Shown: positions 27,733 through 37,321, counted from the first letter of the stretch. The stretch: DNA of 64,000 nucleotides from Saprospiraceae bacterium UBA3362 (GCA_002360455.1 DEQQ01000024.1:21248-85247), one strand, 5' to 3'. Made by a program: numbers and translations. The notes: generated from the sequence alone by a model not told the origin.

Positions 27733-29675
27733 TTTGAAAGGATCCAATTTTCGAATTCTTGTTCCGTAAAATTACAAATTTTACATGAACTTTCATCGCA
27801 AATTTGGATGATCTCCTCATCTATATCATGGTCTACCAAAAGAAACCAATTTGGATAGAATTTCTGCCAACCAAGAAACTCGATCAGTTTATTAGGATGT
27901 ACACTTATAAAAATTTGCTCTGCAGTATGAACCACATCATACCAATTTGCATGAGCAAAGAATGAACTGTTGAGCCAACTCAACGCATTGGACAGATCCA
28001 TCGAAAGCCAACTTAAATCAAGTCCTTCCCAATTCAAGTGATTTAAAATAGTTTTGCATTGCATCAAAACTGCATTTGGGTTTGCTAAAGAACTGTCTTG
28101 TGAATCAAACAAAGGGGGAATGTGTTTTGAATGCATCGAATTGGATTGAACACTTAGCAATCCATTTGAAATACTAAAATCTTTTTGTATCAAATGAAAT
28201 AAATGGATTACATGGTCCTTGATCCTTGAATCGGGAGCGATACAGTAAATGTCCAGACAAGCTCTTATAAGATAGACCAAATCTTCTAAATAGGCATGTC
28301 CGTATTTTTTAGTATCAAAACAATACCTTGCAAAACTCGAATCCTCGTACCGGAATTGTTTTAATATAGTTTCAAGCAATTGATTTGCTTTTTCAAAATA
28401 TTGAGATTGAGCGGTACTAAGATATACAGAACTATACATGCTGACAGCCAATGCATTCCAAGCTAAAATTTGCTTCTTATCTATCGCCGGCCAAAGGCGT
28501 GAAGCTCTTCGCCCTGCAAGCTTTGCTAGCAATTCTCCGTTTCGATTCCATTGTTGTTTGTTCCAAGATAAAATGGAACACTCCTGATATTTTAAATTTA
28601 AAACTTTATCTGTAGCTCCATGCATTGGAACAAGGTCTATCAGCGAAAGAATTTCTTCTAATTCATTTTTATCAAATACTTCCTCCAATTCTCTTTCGTT
28701 CCATAGATAAAAAACACCTTCCTTTCCTTCTGAATCGGCATCTATTGCAGCATAAAATAAACCTTCTTCGCTCATGGATTTTTCCCAAAACAGTATCGCC
28801 TGTTCAATGACTTTCAAAATACTATAGGATCTCCTAACACGATAGTATTGTGACAGTGCAATAAGGATATAACAATGATCATACAACATCTTTTCGAAAT
28901 GTGGGATTCTCCAATTTCTATCTACTGTATATCTAAAAAATCCACCATCTAAATGATCAAACATGCCACAAAAACAAAGACCTTCTACTGTCTTATCAAT
29001 AAAAGAATTCAATGCAATATCCGCTGTTTTCATTGATTCCTTCATAAGAAGGTTGAGCGCAAATGTGTTAGGAAATTTTTGACCAAATCCAAATCCTCCC
29101 AACTCTAAATCCATGTAAGGTTTTAAAGCTTCTTTCGGACTCAGATTGGGCTTATTATTCTCGTCTTCTTGATTTGTCTTTTGTTTTGAAATAAATTCAA
29201 AAATTTGATTTGAAGAGTGTACTACTGCATCTTTTTTCTCATGAAATGAACGAGCTACAGACAGCAGAACCTGAGACCAAGAAGGTCGACCATAATTTGC
29301 TACAGGTGGAAAATAAGTTCCCCCAAAGAAAGGCTTAACCTCTGGTGTGAGAAAACAATTCAACGGCCAACCTCCTGAAACTCCCATTGATTGAACTGCA
29401 GTCATGAGAAAATGATCCAATTCCGGGTATTCTTCTCGATCTACTTTGATACTCACAAAATGCTGATTCATTATTTCGGCCACATGATTATCTTCAAAAG
29501 ATTCATGGGCCATAACATGACACCAATGACAGGTAGAATAACCAACACTGATCAAAATTGGCAGATTGTTTTGCTTGGCATAATCTATTGCCTCATGTCC
29601 CCACTCCCACCAATGTACCGGATTTTGAGCATGCTGTTTTAAATAAGGACTTACTGAGTGTTTTAATTTATTCAT
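27729..29675 (-). CDS. DUF255 thioredoxin-domain protein (YyaL/SPATA20 family)
   Basis: The 648-residue protein has the family opening [20 protein letters not shown], then a thioredoxin fold with Cys49-His-Trp-Cys52 ([16 protein letters not shown]), then a long alpha/alpha-barrel-like region with [37 protein letters not shown] and [16 protein letters not shown]. Family length is about 650-700. The role is poorly known; a redox or sugar-epimerase-like activity has been suggested for relatives. Its stop overlaps the start of porP by 4 bp, so it could feed that operon; whether it serves secretion is open. Confidence 0.9.
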   Translation of the reverse strand: MNKLKHSVSPYLKQHAQNPVHWWEWGHEAIDYAKQNNLPILISVGYSTCHWCHVMAHESFEDNHVAEIMNQHFVSIKVDREEYPELDHFLMTAVQSMGVSGGWPLNCFLTPEVKPFFGGTYFPPVANYGRPSWSQVLLSVARSFHEKKDAVVHSSNQIFEFISKQKTNQEDENNKPNLSPKEALKPYMDLELGGFGFGQKFPNTFALNLLMKESMKTADIALNSFIDKTVEGLCFCGMFDHLDGGFFRYTVDRNWRIPHFEKMLYDHCYILIALSQYYRVRRSYSILKVIEQAILFWEKSMSEEGLFYAAIDADSEGKEGVFYLWNERELEEVFDKNELEEILSLIDLVPMHGATDKVLNLKYQECSILSWNKQQWNRNGELLAKLAGRRASRLWPAIDKKQILAWNALAVSMYSSVYLSTAQSQYFEKANQLLETILKQFRYEDSSFARYCFDTKKYGHAYLEDLVYLIRACLDIYCIAPDSRIKDHVIHLFHLIQKDFSISNGLLSVQSNSMHSKHIPPLFDSQDSSLANPNAVLMQCKTILNHLNWEGLDLSWLSMDLSNALSWLNSSFFAHANWYDVVHTAEQIFISVHPNKLIEFLGWQKFYPNWFLLVDHDIDEEIIQICDESSCKICNFTEQEFENWILSN

Positions 29676-29890
29676 CTATTAATAAGTTCTTGTGTTTGAT
29701 AAAACCATTGTGTGATATATTTTAAGAAATTTCTATTATTATAATGCTTTTTTTTCGGGATTTTCTTTTTTGATCAAATGCATTTTTTAATCCATCTTTT
29801 TGGTTTCCAATCATTAACACCGTTTTCGCCCCTACAGCAATATGTTCTATTTAATATTTCGAATAATAACCTTTAAATCGAACTATAAAA

Positions 29891-30655
29891 TCAAATCTCG
29901 ACTTCAAGTCCATCGTATGCAATTTTGATATTCTCCGGCAGTAAAGTTGACGCCTCATCATGTAAACCCATTTGATGTGAGAGATGAGTTAAATATACTT
30001 TTTTGATTTTTGTCTTTTCTGCAAATTCAACAGCCTCATCGAGCGACAAATGAGTAGGATGAACAGATTTTCTTAAAGCATTTAATACCAAAACTTCAGA
30101 CTCCAAAATAGACTCAAAGCTGCTAGGTGGAATTTGTTTGGCATCCGTAATATAAACCAATGGACCAATTTTATAAGCTAAAATAGGAAGCTCTCCATGG
30201 AAAATTCTCAATGGGAGAATTTCAAAATTTCCCAATGTAAATGCCTGCTCAACCTTCACTGTCTTCAAGCTCAATTTGGGGCCTCCTTTATAAGGTTTAT
30301 CGCCAAAAATATACCCAAATCTCTGTTGCAAATCTTGACAAACTCTATCTTCTGCATACAAGCTCAAGCTTGGATTGATCACATTAAAAGGTCTCAAATC
30401 GTCCAAGCCTGCAGTGTGATCTCCATGTTCATGTGTAATTAAAATGCCGGACAATTGCGGCAGAGAAGCTAACTGCAGCAGTTGTTGTCGCAGATCAGGT
30501 CCCGGATCAATCAATAAATAATCACCCTTGTGTTCAATCAAAGCAGAAGTCCGTAATCGACTATCCTTAGGATTTTGAGATCGACACACAGGACAGGTAC
30601 AAGCTAACAACGGAATACCCTGCGAAGTCCCGGTTCCTAGGAATCTAATTTTCAC
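29891..30655 (-). CDS. PhnP-like metallo-beta-lactamase-fold hydrolase
   Basis: The 254-residue protein begins MKIRFLGTGTSQGIPLLACT, has Cys19, Cys21 and Cys24 (CTCPVC, the extra zinc site of PhnP-type enzymes), the metal motif THEHGDH (74-80), an aspartate in YITDAKQIP, and YLTHLSHQMG near the C-terminus. PhnP is a cyclic phosphodiesterase of phosphonate breakdown, but no phosphonate genes are nearby; Bacteroidota homologues are generally of unknown substrate. It follows the small gene at 30661 by 5 bp and is probably cotranscribed with it. Confidence 0.88.
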   Translation of the reverse strand: MKIRFLGTGTSQGIPLLACTCPVCRSQNPKDSRLRTSALIEHKGDYLLIDPGPDLRQQLLQLASLPQLSGILITHEHGDHTAGLDDLRPFNVINPSLSLYAEDRVCQDLQQRFGYIFGDKPYKGGPKLSLKTVKVEQAFTLGNFEILPLRIFHGELPILAYKIGPLVYITDAKQIPPSSFESILESEVLVLNALRKSVHPTHLSLDEAVEFAEKTKIKKVYLTHLSHQMGLHDEASTLLPENIKIAYDGLEVEI

Positions 30656-30660
30656 CTTTA

Positions 30661-30945
30661 TTATTCTACCAATTCAGCCTCTTGATATTGGCTTTGAGTT
30701 ATCTTATGATAAAACTTTTCTACTTCAGGTTCGAGGCCATGATTCTCTATTGGAAGATCCGGAATAAGCTCCAATAAACAATTCACCCTAGCCTCAACAT
30801 CAAAAAACTTATTGACAACCAATATTTTCTTTGATTCTACTCTACAATACCCTGATTGAAAGTGACCTTGTTCATATCTTACTTTGTATCCTAAATTTTG
30901 ACAAAGTTCTTCCAATTTTTTTAGATTAGCTCTCGTACACTTCAT
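30661..30945 (-). CDS. Conserved small protein of unknown function
   Basis: A 94-residue soluble protein with the block FQSGYCRVESKKILVVNKFFDVEARVNCLLEL cut into two parts around residue 40; positions with K-K-I-L-V-V-N-K-F-F are the most family-like. I recall similar short proteins in other Bacteroidota next to PhnP-like genes but cannot name a domain. It has no signal peptide or membrane segment. It is the first gene of a two-gene unit with the hydrolase 5 bp downstream. An ACGCC...GGCGT inverted repeat lies upstream at about 30974-30996 in otherwise AT-rich DNA. Confidence 0.7.
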   Translation of the reverse strand: MKCTRANLKKLEELCQNLGYKVRYEQGHFQSGYCRVESKKILVVNKFFDVEARVNCLLELIPDLPIENHGLEPEVEKFYHKITQSQYQEAELVE

Positions 30946-31115
30946 CTTATCAATTCGTTGTTAATACAATGGGGACGCCGCTCCCGATTCAGGCGTAAAT
31001 GTAATTCAAAATGATTTATTAGAAAAAAATAAATATATTTTGGACGGAAAAATTGTGCATTAACGTATTAAATATTATTCTTGCGTGTTGATTTTCAATG
31101 ATTAAAGCCTTAATA

Positions 31116-31733
31116 ATGAATAAACAATTGGTTCTTTTTTTCTGCCTATTTTTTCTAGGGTGTATTTTTAGCCCTTATCTGGCTCAAACAAGCCGAACTT
31201 TTGGAGCCGGCCTGAAGCTGGGCAGCACTTTTTGTCAAATCGATGGAGATGATTCCTTCGGATTCAACCGCTTTGGTGTTACCGCAGGGATATATGGAAC
31301 TGCCAAACTCAATAAATTAATGAATCTCGGAATAGAATTTTTATACAGCCAACGAGGATCAAGAAGCTCATCCAAGGAGGATGTTCTTGTTGGAATAAAA
31401 CTCAATTATTTGGAGATTCCTGTTCTGCTTCAAGTCAATGATTGGATGATTGAAACCGATCGCGGTTCCTATCACAGAATAAGATTTGAAGGAGGCTTAT
31501 CGTTAGGTCGACTTCTATCTGCTTCTACGCTTAATAATTTAGAAGATCGCTTCAGTAAAAATGATATTAGTTGGATTTTAGGGAGCCAATATTTTTGGCA
31601 TAAAAACTGGTCTATTTCCGGCAGATATACAAGTTCGTGGACACCAATTTATAAATTTACAGATCCCTCCGGAAATCCTAAAAAATTGAAGAGTTATTTT
31701 CTATCTTTGGGTCTTCAATTTCATTTTAATTAA
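31116..31733 (+). CDS. Outer-membrane beta-barrel protein (PorT-like family)
   Basis: The 205-residue protein starts at ATG 31116 with signal peptide MNKQLVLFFCLFFLGCIFSPYLAQ (an in-frame ATG at 31098 adds six residues). The mature part shows GAGLKLGSTFCQIDGDDSFG, LGIEFLYSQRGS, LNYLEIPVLLQV and a C-terminal LSLGLQFHFN ending in an aromatic strand, the pattern of PF13568-type eight-stranded barrels to which PorT belongs. The exact role is not shown. A lipoprotein gene follows after 77 bp. Confidence 0.75.
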   Translation: MNKQLVLFFCLFFLGCIFSPYLAQTSRTFGAGLKLGSTFCQIDGDDSFGFNRFGVTAGIYGTAKLNKLMNLGIEFLYSQRGSRSSSKEDVLVGIKLNYLEIPVLLQVNDWMIETDRGSYHRIRFEGGLSLGRLLSASTLNNLEDRFSKNDISWILGSQYFWHKNWSISGRYTSSWTPIYKFTDPSGNPKKLKSYFLSLGLQFHFN

Positions 31734-31810
31734 TTGGTTTTATAAATTGATTAAAAAACCTTAAAAAATGAAAAAGACAATCTAATCCAATGAATATCAA
31801 CAATCAACTT

Positions 31811-32296
31811 ATGAATAAATTTCTAGTTTCAGCATTTGTTTTTATTTGCATGATGATGTCTTGCAAAGAAAGTGGTAAAAACGGTTCAAACTCCAATACT
31901 TTAGCTAATCTTCCTATTTTTCCGGCAGAGACAATAACAGAACTCAATAAAACAGTAACATCAATAGATCTGATTTCTCTTAAAAAAGAGGTCAATGTAA
32001 GCATGAGCTTTGACAACCCTCAGGCAGTGCAATATGTACTTTCTTTTGCTGATGACGAAAAAGGCTTGGTCACCGGAGGCTGCCCTCCAGAAGGTCGAAT
32101 CGTTTTTATCGTTAATGGGAATAATACATACGACGCAGAGATTTATTATCAGAATGGATGCAGTGCAATGGTATGGTTGCAGGGAGGAAAGAGAGTTGGA
32201 TCCAATAAAATAAGCAATGAAGGTATAGACTTCTTCAAAAATTTCCTTCGACCAAGAACTGCATTGCCAGACAGCCTAAAAACCCAGCAACAATAA
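31811..32296 (+). CDS. Putative lipoprotein of unknown function
   Basis: I place the start at ATG 31811 (MNKFLVSAFVFICMMMSCKE), giving a lipoprotein signal with the acylated Cys18; ATG 31790 is an alternative seven codons earlier. The 161-residue product has an ITELNKTVTSIDLIS segment, a beta-rich middle with GRIVFIVNGNNTYDAEIYYQ and NGCSAMVWLQGGKR, and a charged C-terminus. I do not recognise a family. It lies between an outer-membrane barrel gene and a metal permease, all on the plus strand. Confidence 0.65.
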   Translation: MNKFLVSAFVFICMMMSCKESGKNGSNSNTLANLPIFPAETITELNKTVTSIDLISLKKEVNVSMSFDNPQAVQYVLSFADDEKGLVTGGCPPEGRIVFIVNGNNTYDAEIYYQNGCSAMVWLQGGKRVGSNKISNEGIDFFKNFLRPRTALPDSLKTQQQ

Positions 32297-32332
32297 TTTA
32301 GTTTAGTCTAAAATTTACTTCGATTTATTTGG

Positions 32333-32340
32333 TATCTTTG
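32333..32340 (+). promoter_or_regulatory. Probable -7 element for the permease-repressor fusion gene
   Basis: TATCTTTG is a perfect TAnnTTTG match 18 bp before the TTG start; the transcript leader would be about 11 nt. No TTG is seen at 19-nt spacing upstream. AAAGTAAAG (32347-32355) directly before the start codon lacks a classical ribosome-binding site. Confidence 0.45.
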
Positions 32341-32357
32341 CTTTACAAAGTAAAGAT

Positions 32358-33617
32358 TTGGATACTTTATTGCATTTCCTCTCAGAGCTTTCCGGGCTCC
32401 GTTCTTTAGCTGCCGCCATGATGGTAGGCGCCATTTGTGGAGTTTTAGGTTGTTTTGTGGTTCTTCGAAATATGGCCTTAATTGGTGATGCCTTGAGCCA
32501 TGCAGTGTTGCCGGGAATTGTTATCGCTTTTATTGCCATGGGATATTCCACAACTGCATTTTTTGGTGGAGCCTTGTTGAGCGGATTACTTTCTGCATTT
32601 TTTATTACCTGGCTTCAGAAAAATGTCATGGTGAAAAACGATGCCGCCATTGGAATCATCTTTACCTTCATGTTTGCACTGGGAGTCATAGGCATATCGG
32701 CCCTAAGTCACAAAGAAGGCATGCATCTGGATCTTAAAGATTTCTTATTCAGCAATGTTCTTAGTGTAACCAATGAAGATTTGTGTCTCATTGCGGGCAT
32801 GAGTGTGATTGTGATAAGTTGTGTTGTATTATTTTACAAAGCATTGTTTGTAACAAGTTTTCAAAGCCAAATTGCAGAATCGCTTGGTATCAAACCAAGC
32901 TATGTTCATTACTTATTTATGTTGCTGCTCTCTTTGACCATTGTTAGCTCTCTGAGTAGCGTAGGTGTGATATTGGTTGTAGCCATGTTGATCACACCGG
33001 CTTCAACGGCGCTTTTAATAGCAAATCAATTGCCCAAAGTGCTCATCACTGCCGGACTTTTGGGAATCTTATCTTCTATGACCGGCCTGCTTTTGTCGGC
33101 TGCATTTAATCTTCCTCCGGGACCTATGATGGCTGTCGTTGCAACCTTGATTTATGCTTTGACATTTTTGATTCATCCTAAAAATGGACTTATTGCAAAA
33201 TGGCTACAGAAGCGGAATTTGGAAAACCGCATCATAGTAGAAGATATTTTGAAACTAAGCAGCAAGCTCGAAGCTCAATCAGACGTCAACATCCAGAAAT
33301 TAATTTCATTTTCCGGACATTCAAAAAAAGAGCTGGAAAAATGGCTTAAAATATTGATAAAAAAGGGACTATTGCTCTCTTCTAACGAAGGAATCAAGTT
33401 GAGTGAAGAAGGTAAAATTAGAGCCAATCAATTGGTGCGAGCCCATCGACTGTGGGAATCATATCTTGCTAATGAATTGGGCCTGGAACCTGATCAAATT
33501 CATGATGAGGCTGAGCAATTTGAACACTATATGACAGAGGAATTTTTATCTGAGGTTGATGAATCCTTGGGCTATCCCCAAACCGATCCTCATGGCTCCC
33601 CTATTCCCAAAGCATAA
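32358..33617 (+). CDS. Metal ABC transporter permease fused to a DtxR/MntR-like repressor domain
   Basis: The 419-residue product has two parts. Residues 1-275 are an ABC-3 (ZnuB/MntB-type) permease with about eight membrane helices and LRNMALIGDALSHAVLPGI near 37-55. Residues ~290-419 resemble iron-dependent repressors: a winged-helix-like region (LISFSGHSKKELEKWLKI...GIKLSEEGKI) and the metal-binding/dimerisation segment RAHRLWESYLANELGL, IHDEAEQFEHY and DPHGSPIP. Start is TTG 32358; it gives the N-terminus expected for the permease. The best-known precedent is Chlamydia YtgCR, in which the repressor part is released by cleavage. No ATPase or binding-protein gene is adjacent. It probably imports Mn, Zn or Fe and senses the same metal (inference). 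Confidence 0.88.
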   Translation: MDTLLHFLSELSGLRSLAAAMMVGAICGVLGCFVVLRNMALIGDALSHAVLPGIVIAFIAMGYSTTAFFGGALLSGLLSAFFITWLQKNVMVKNDAAIGIIFTFMFALGVIGISALSHKEGMHLDLKDFLFSNVLSVTNEDLCLIAGMSVIVISCVVLFYKALFVTSFQSQIAESLGIKPSYVHYLFMLLLSLTIVSSLSSVGVILVVAMLITPASTALLIANQLPKVLITAGLLGILSSMTGLLLSAAFNLPPGPMMAVVATLIYALTFLIHPKNGLIAKWLQKRNLENRIIVEDILKLSSKLEAQSDVNIQKLISFSGHSKKELEKWLKILIKKGLLLSSNEGIKLSEEGKIRANQLVRAHRLWESYLANELGLEPDQIHDEAEQFEHYMTEEFLSEVDESLGYPQTDPHGSPIPKA

Positions 33618-33776
33618 AACGAATTGTTTTTTTTATCCCATTTATTTAGAAATAAAAGGGAGAAATAATTTCATTCTAGTCAACAAAATAAGCTAATCAG
33701 AATCTCGTAAAGAATCTCAAATCTCTTGCTCAACTATGAAAACACGATGAACTTAGCAAATCTTTTCCTAATAAAA

Positions 33777-33799
33777 GAGGCCCCAACGTTTGAGGCCTC
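33777..33799 (-). terminator. Terminator of the SulP gene
   Basis: GAGGCC (33777-33782) and GGCCTC (33794-33799) pair around an 11-nt loop. On the minus strand the stem runs into CTTTTATT, about 55 bp after the SulP stop. On the plus strand it could also end the converging permease transcript, though the T run there is interrupted. Confidence 0.65.
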
Positions 33800-33854
33800 C
33801 ATTTTAATACCAAAATATTACAAAAACAAAAATGCTTCTTTAGTTAACTTTAGA

Positions 33855-35213
33855 TTAGCCTATTGTATCGTCTAAATTATGTTCAGTTTTTTCTGACATA
33901 GGATTTTCAACGAACTTAAATACCACCAATAATATAAACACTCCAATTGCAGACAGTACTGCTACTAAAAATCCAAACATTGGAACCATTACGGCTGTAA
34001 AAATCATCAGTCCGATATGAAATTTATTATTCATAGACAAGACTTCATCTATCTCATGTTTCTTCACCATGCCGCTTGCAACATATAACAAAATACCTCC
34101 TATACAAGCCATCGGAACAAGCTCTAGGTGGCTCGCCAAGAAATAAGCGAGAAGCAACTTGAATGCAAATTTTGCAATTCCTGCCAGAGGAGATAAAGCT
34201 CCAAGTTTAATATTGACGGCCGTTCTTGCTAATGCTCCCGTATGTGGAAATCCATTGAACAGTGGAGTAAGAATATTAACTAATCCCTGACCCCATAATT
34301 CTTTATTCGGATTATAAGCTGTGCCTTGATTATTCGCCAACCGATCTGCCATTCTCGAGCAAAGCAAACTTTCTATTGCCGCCACAAAGTAAATGGCAAT
34401 AGCAAAATAGATGGCATCGAAAAGTACAGTCGAATTTAAATCAGGAACAACCGGCAATGTAATTACACTAAAATCTGTAGGAATTGAGCCGTATTTATCT
34501 TTAATCAAAACCAAGCCTTTATCCATCCAAAAGGTCTTTGCTGCAATATACCCAAAGCCCAAACCAATGACAGGAGCCGGTATTAATTTTGAATACGAAA
34601 TTAAAATTTTGCAAATCGTAAATGTAAGCAAGGAGACAATGATTGCATAGACATTGGCTTGATCAAAATACTTAATGATATTTCTAATTTGTTCACCAAA
34701 GCCATACCCTATTTTTTCCTTAAAACCAAATACTTCTCCCAATTGAGAAAATGCAATAACCACAGCAATACCTATTGTAAACCCAACGACAATAGAGTGC
34801 GGAACCAGAGCAACTATTCTTCCTAGCTTAAAGACACCTGACAACATCAACATCATCCCTGCAATAATGGATACCATTACCAAAAATCCATGATCATAAG
34901 TTGCCATGAGTCCTCCAATGATAGGAATATAAGCAGCGGTGGGGCCATATACCTGATACTTGCTTCCACCAAACAATGCTCCTATCAACCCTGCAACTGC
35001 ACCACCTACAATCCCTTGTTCCGGCCTGAGTCCCGAAGCCATAGCAAAACCCATAGCGAGTGGAATGGCTACCATTGCCACTACTAATCCTGCCATTAAA
35101 TCTTTAAAGATATTGGATTTCAGATCTCCTTTGGTAAGATCCTCATATCGAGCATCAAAAGGATTTATAAAGTTGAGAAGATAGGAGTATTTTGAATCTT
35201 TCACACTTTGCAT
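33855..35213 (-). CDS. SulP-family anion transporter without STAS domain
   Basis: SulP proteins move sulfate, bicarbonate or other anions. The 452-residue protein has ten or more membrane segments and the family blocks DLMAGLVVAMVAIPLAMGFA, GLRPEQGIVGGAVAGLIGAL and VYGPTAAYIPIIGGL. It ends at about residue 450 right after the last helix, so the C-terminal STAS domain of full-length SulP proteins (about 550 residues) is absent; the end is a natural stop with no frameshift in sight. It lies 29 bp after a beta carbonic anhydrase gene, which favours bicarbonate as a substrate (inference). Confidence 0.92.
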   Translation of the reverse strand: MQSVKDSKYSYLLNFINPFDARYEDLTKGDLKSNIFKDLMAGLVVAMVAIPLAMGFAMASGLRPEQGIVGGAVAGLIGALFGGSKYQVYGPTAAYIPIIGGLMATYDHGFLVMVSIIAGMMLMLSGVFKLGRIVALVPHSIVVGFTIGIAVVIAFSQLGEVFGFKEKIGYGFGEQIRNIIKYFDQANVYAIIVSLLTFTICKILISYSKLIPAPVIGLGFGYIAAKTFWMDKGLVLIKDKYGSIPTDFSVITLPVVPDLNSTVLFDAIYFAIAIYFVAAIESLLCSRMADRLANNQGTAYNPNKELWGQGLVNILTPLFNGFPHTGALARTAVNIKLGALSPLAGIAKFAFKLLLAYFLASHLELVPMACIGGILLYVASGMVKKHEIDEVLSMNNKFHIGLMIFTAVMVPMFGFLVAVLSAIGVFILLVVFKFVENPMSEKTEHNLDDTIG

Positions 35214-35242
35214 CTTATTTTATTTAAAATGATGAATAAAAT

Positions 35243-35917
35243 TTAGTTAGCAAAATGAAGTGGAGTATCCAACACATCACAGGTATAAATATCCATATCA
35301 AAATATTCAACTTTGCCTGAGGATACATTGTAAATAGCTCCAATAATACCCAATTCTCTTGATTCAATCGCTGTCTTTAGGAAGCTGCTTTTGTCAACAA
35401 GCTCTTGGATTTGATATTGTACATTAATTTTGGCAACATTCTCCACAAACTTTGTATTTGTCGAGTTTCGTTCTTCAATGGTTTCTGCTTCTATCTCTAT
35501 TGCTGGTGCTATCTGATCCAAAAGATATTTGAGATTGTATTGATTGTACTGATCACATGCACCTTTAATAGCTCCACAATTGGTATGACCTAAAACCACG
35601 ATCAACTTTGAGCCAAGAATTTTATGAGAAAATTCAAGACTTGCAACAGCATCCATACTGGCTACATTTCCGGCCAATCTCACGCTAAATAAATCACCAA
35701 GACCTTGATCAAAAATGAGCTCGGCAGAAGTGCGTGAATCAGAGCAACTCAGAATACTTGCAAAAGGAAATTGAGAGTCTGAGGTAATATTCACCATTTC
35801 AAAGTGATCTCTATTAATTTTTAAGTTATTGATGAATCTTTGATTACCCTCTTTAAGGAAGGTTAAGGACTTTTCGGGAGTCATGGTTACACGACTCTCC
35901 ATATAATGTTTGTACAT
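35243..35917 (-). CDS. Beta-class carbonic anhydrase
   Basis: The enzyme interconverts CO2 and bicarbonate. In this 224-residue protein the zinc ligands are Cys58 (SCSDSR), His111 and Cys114 (GHTNCG); Asp60 and Arg62 form the catalytic dyad. The start is uncertain: ATG 35917, or the internal Met6 and Met12, with TMTPEKSLTFLKEGNQRFINN being the usual family opening. It sits between the small exported protein and the SulP transporter on one probable operon. No signal peptide is seen, so it acts in the cytoplasm. Confidence 0.95.
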   Translation of the reverse strand: MYKHYMESRVTMTPEKSLTFLKEGNQRFINNLKINRDHFEMVNITSDSQFPFASILSCSDSRTSAELIFDQGLGDLFSVRLAGNVASMDAVASLEFSHKILGSKLIVVLGHTNCGAIKGACDQYNQYNLKYLLDQIAPAIEIEAETIEERNSTNTKFVENVAKINVQYQIQELVDKSSFLKTAIESRELGIIGAIYNVSSGKVEYFDMDIYTCDVLDTPLHFAN

Positions 35918-35971
35918 GAATTATAATGAAAGAGTTAATAAAAAAAATGGTGTATAATGCTATATCTTTTA

Positions 35972-36286
35972 TTAACTCAACTCCGGAGGCGGAGAATCAA
36001 TTAGATTGAGTGAAATAAAGTAAAAATACTGCTTGAAAGAAAAATTGATAGTTTCTATTCTATTGCTAAAATAAGGATTGGGATGCTCTATGAAATGATT
36101 GATTTTGAAAAAATAATCTTCTTTGTTTGACTCCTCTTTTGACTCTTTCTTTAGGTCATCTTGAAGCTCATTGAGTTCAGTAAGCAATTCACTTTTATCA
36201 ATAGAAACTACAAAGCTCATCACATCTTTCATGACAAGGCATGAAAGAACTAAATGAATAACAATTTTTATAAGCACGGAATTCAC
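35972..36286 (-). CDS. Small exported or membrane-anchored protein with PPPE C-terminus
   Basis: This 104-residue protein begins with a hydrophobic segment (IKIVIHLVLSCLVMKDVMSFVVS), continues with a charged coiled-coil-like stretch (LLTELNELQDDLKKESKEES) and ends NLIDSPPPELS. I recall short Bacteroidota proteins with a similar SPPPE end beside transport genes, but no named domain. It precedes carbonic anhydrase by 54 bp in the same direction, so it is likely part of that operon. A periplasmic accessory role is only a guess. Confidence 0.6.
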   Translation of the reverse strand: MNSVLIKIVIHLVLSCLVMKDVMSFVVSIDKSELLTELNELQDDLKKESKEESNKEDYFFKINHFIEHPNPYFSNRIETINFSFKQYFYFISLNLIDSPPPELS

Positions 36287-36682
36287 TCCACAAGAAACTA
36301 AAAACCATCGAAATAGTTTAGTTAAATTAAAAATAATTCATTTCTCAAGTTAAAATGTGGTTAAAATTAACAATTTGAAATTAAATTTGGTCTATTTGAA
36401 TTTTATTTAGCTCCGATAAAACATTTGATACCAAAACATGGATAAATAAGTTTGAGCCATGATTCCAATTCCTAAAACGATTTCTACAATCATCTTGCTG
36501 ACTTTTCCTCATACAAAAGGTGGCAGCAAGTTTTGAGTAACTTGACATCAACTCGACAAACCCTTAAAAAAAGCATGTTACCAATCAATGCTGAGAGCCA
36601 AGTACGATTGGCATCATGGACATTGCTACAAAATAAACTTATACTGTAAATGAAGTGATAGTAAAATTTTCATTGGATATAC
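36287..36682. other. Intergenic region without a recognised gene
   Basis: I see no convincing gene in this stretch. It holds a GCCAA...TTGGC inverted repeat near 36598-36613 and a lone -7-like TAAATTTG at 36382-36389 without a -33 partner. It separates the carbonic anhydrase operon from two divergent lipoprotein genes. Confidence 0.5.
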
Positions 36683-36713
36683 TTGCATATTTTCAAATGA
36701 TGTATTACATTTG
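36683..36713 (+). promoter_or_regulatory. Promoter of the unknown lipoprotein gene at 36745
   Basis: TTG (36683-36685), a 20-nt spacer and TACATTTG (36706-36713) match the Bacteroidota promoter consensus. The start point would be near 36720, 25 nt before the ATG at 36745. Confidence 0.65.
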
Positions 36714-36744
36714 TTTTAAACAACTAAAATTAAACCCTTAGCTT

Positions 36745-37215
36745 ATGAAAATAGAATACCATTTCCAATATTTTCTACTTCTTAACCACATTATAGACGT
36801 CCTCAAAAAAAGTGGACATAGAAATAAGTTATGTTTTTTGATATCAATATGCTTTCTAAATATCCAATGCAACGATGATTGTTTCAAAAAGGGAAATTTT
36901 ATTCCCGGAACTGATGACTACTATGAGCTTGATCAAAATTCAATTTATTACCATCGTAATATACTGAGCGTTTTATTTGTTTACTTTGGGGAGTCTGATT
37001 TATGCATTCCTAGAGCAGCTCCAAAGTGTTTAAACGCTGTAAGTATGAAATTAATCAACAATATTGAGGCAAATGTCGAAGTAAGGTTGAATTTAGTTAG
37101 CTTAGGAGTAAGAACTTTCTTTCTCAATGCCATGGATACAATTGATATAACTCCACTTCCGGATTATTGCAAAAACAAATCATGGGGCGAATACATCGAA
37201 GTAAATTATAGATAA
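36745..37215 (+). CDS. Unknown secreted protein, possible lipoprotein
   Basis: The 156-residue frame has a charged N-terminus and then LCFLISICFLNIQC at about 29-42, which would be a lipoprotein signal if translation began closer to it; no ATG is available there, so the start (ATG 36745, downstream of a good promoter) gives an unusually long n-region. The mature part has cysteines at CNDDCFKKGNF, DLCIPRAAPKC and DYCKNKSW, and VEVRLNLVSLGVRTFFLNAM. No family is recognised. A second unknown lipoprotein gene follows after 106 bp. Confidence 0.55.
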   Translation: MKIEYHFQYFLLLNHIIDVLKKSGHRNKLCFLISICFLNIQCNDDCFKKGNFIPGTDDYYELDQNSIYYHRNILSVLFVYFGESDLCIPRAAPKCLNAVSMKLINNIEANVEVRLNLVSLGVRTFFLNAMDTIDITPLPDYCKNKSWGEYIEVNYR

Positions 37216-37321
37216 TTATACATCTCTCCAAAATAAAATGGGAAGAGTGAATCAAAACAGAATGTAATTTTATTAAAAGATTGTCCCCCTACTTTTTTCA
37301 CTTATTCAAATTAAATCTAAA

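Noticed and set aside
36382..36389. TAAATTTG promoter-like octamer in a 400-bp gap
   Set aside because: There is no TTG at 18-20 nt spacing and no gene or terminator follows within 150 bp.
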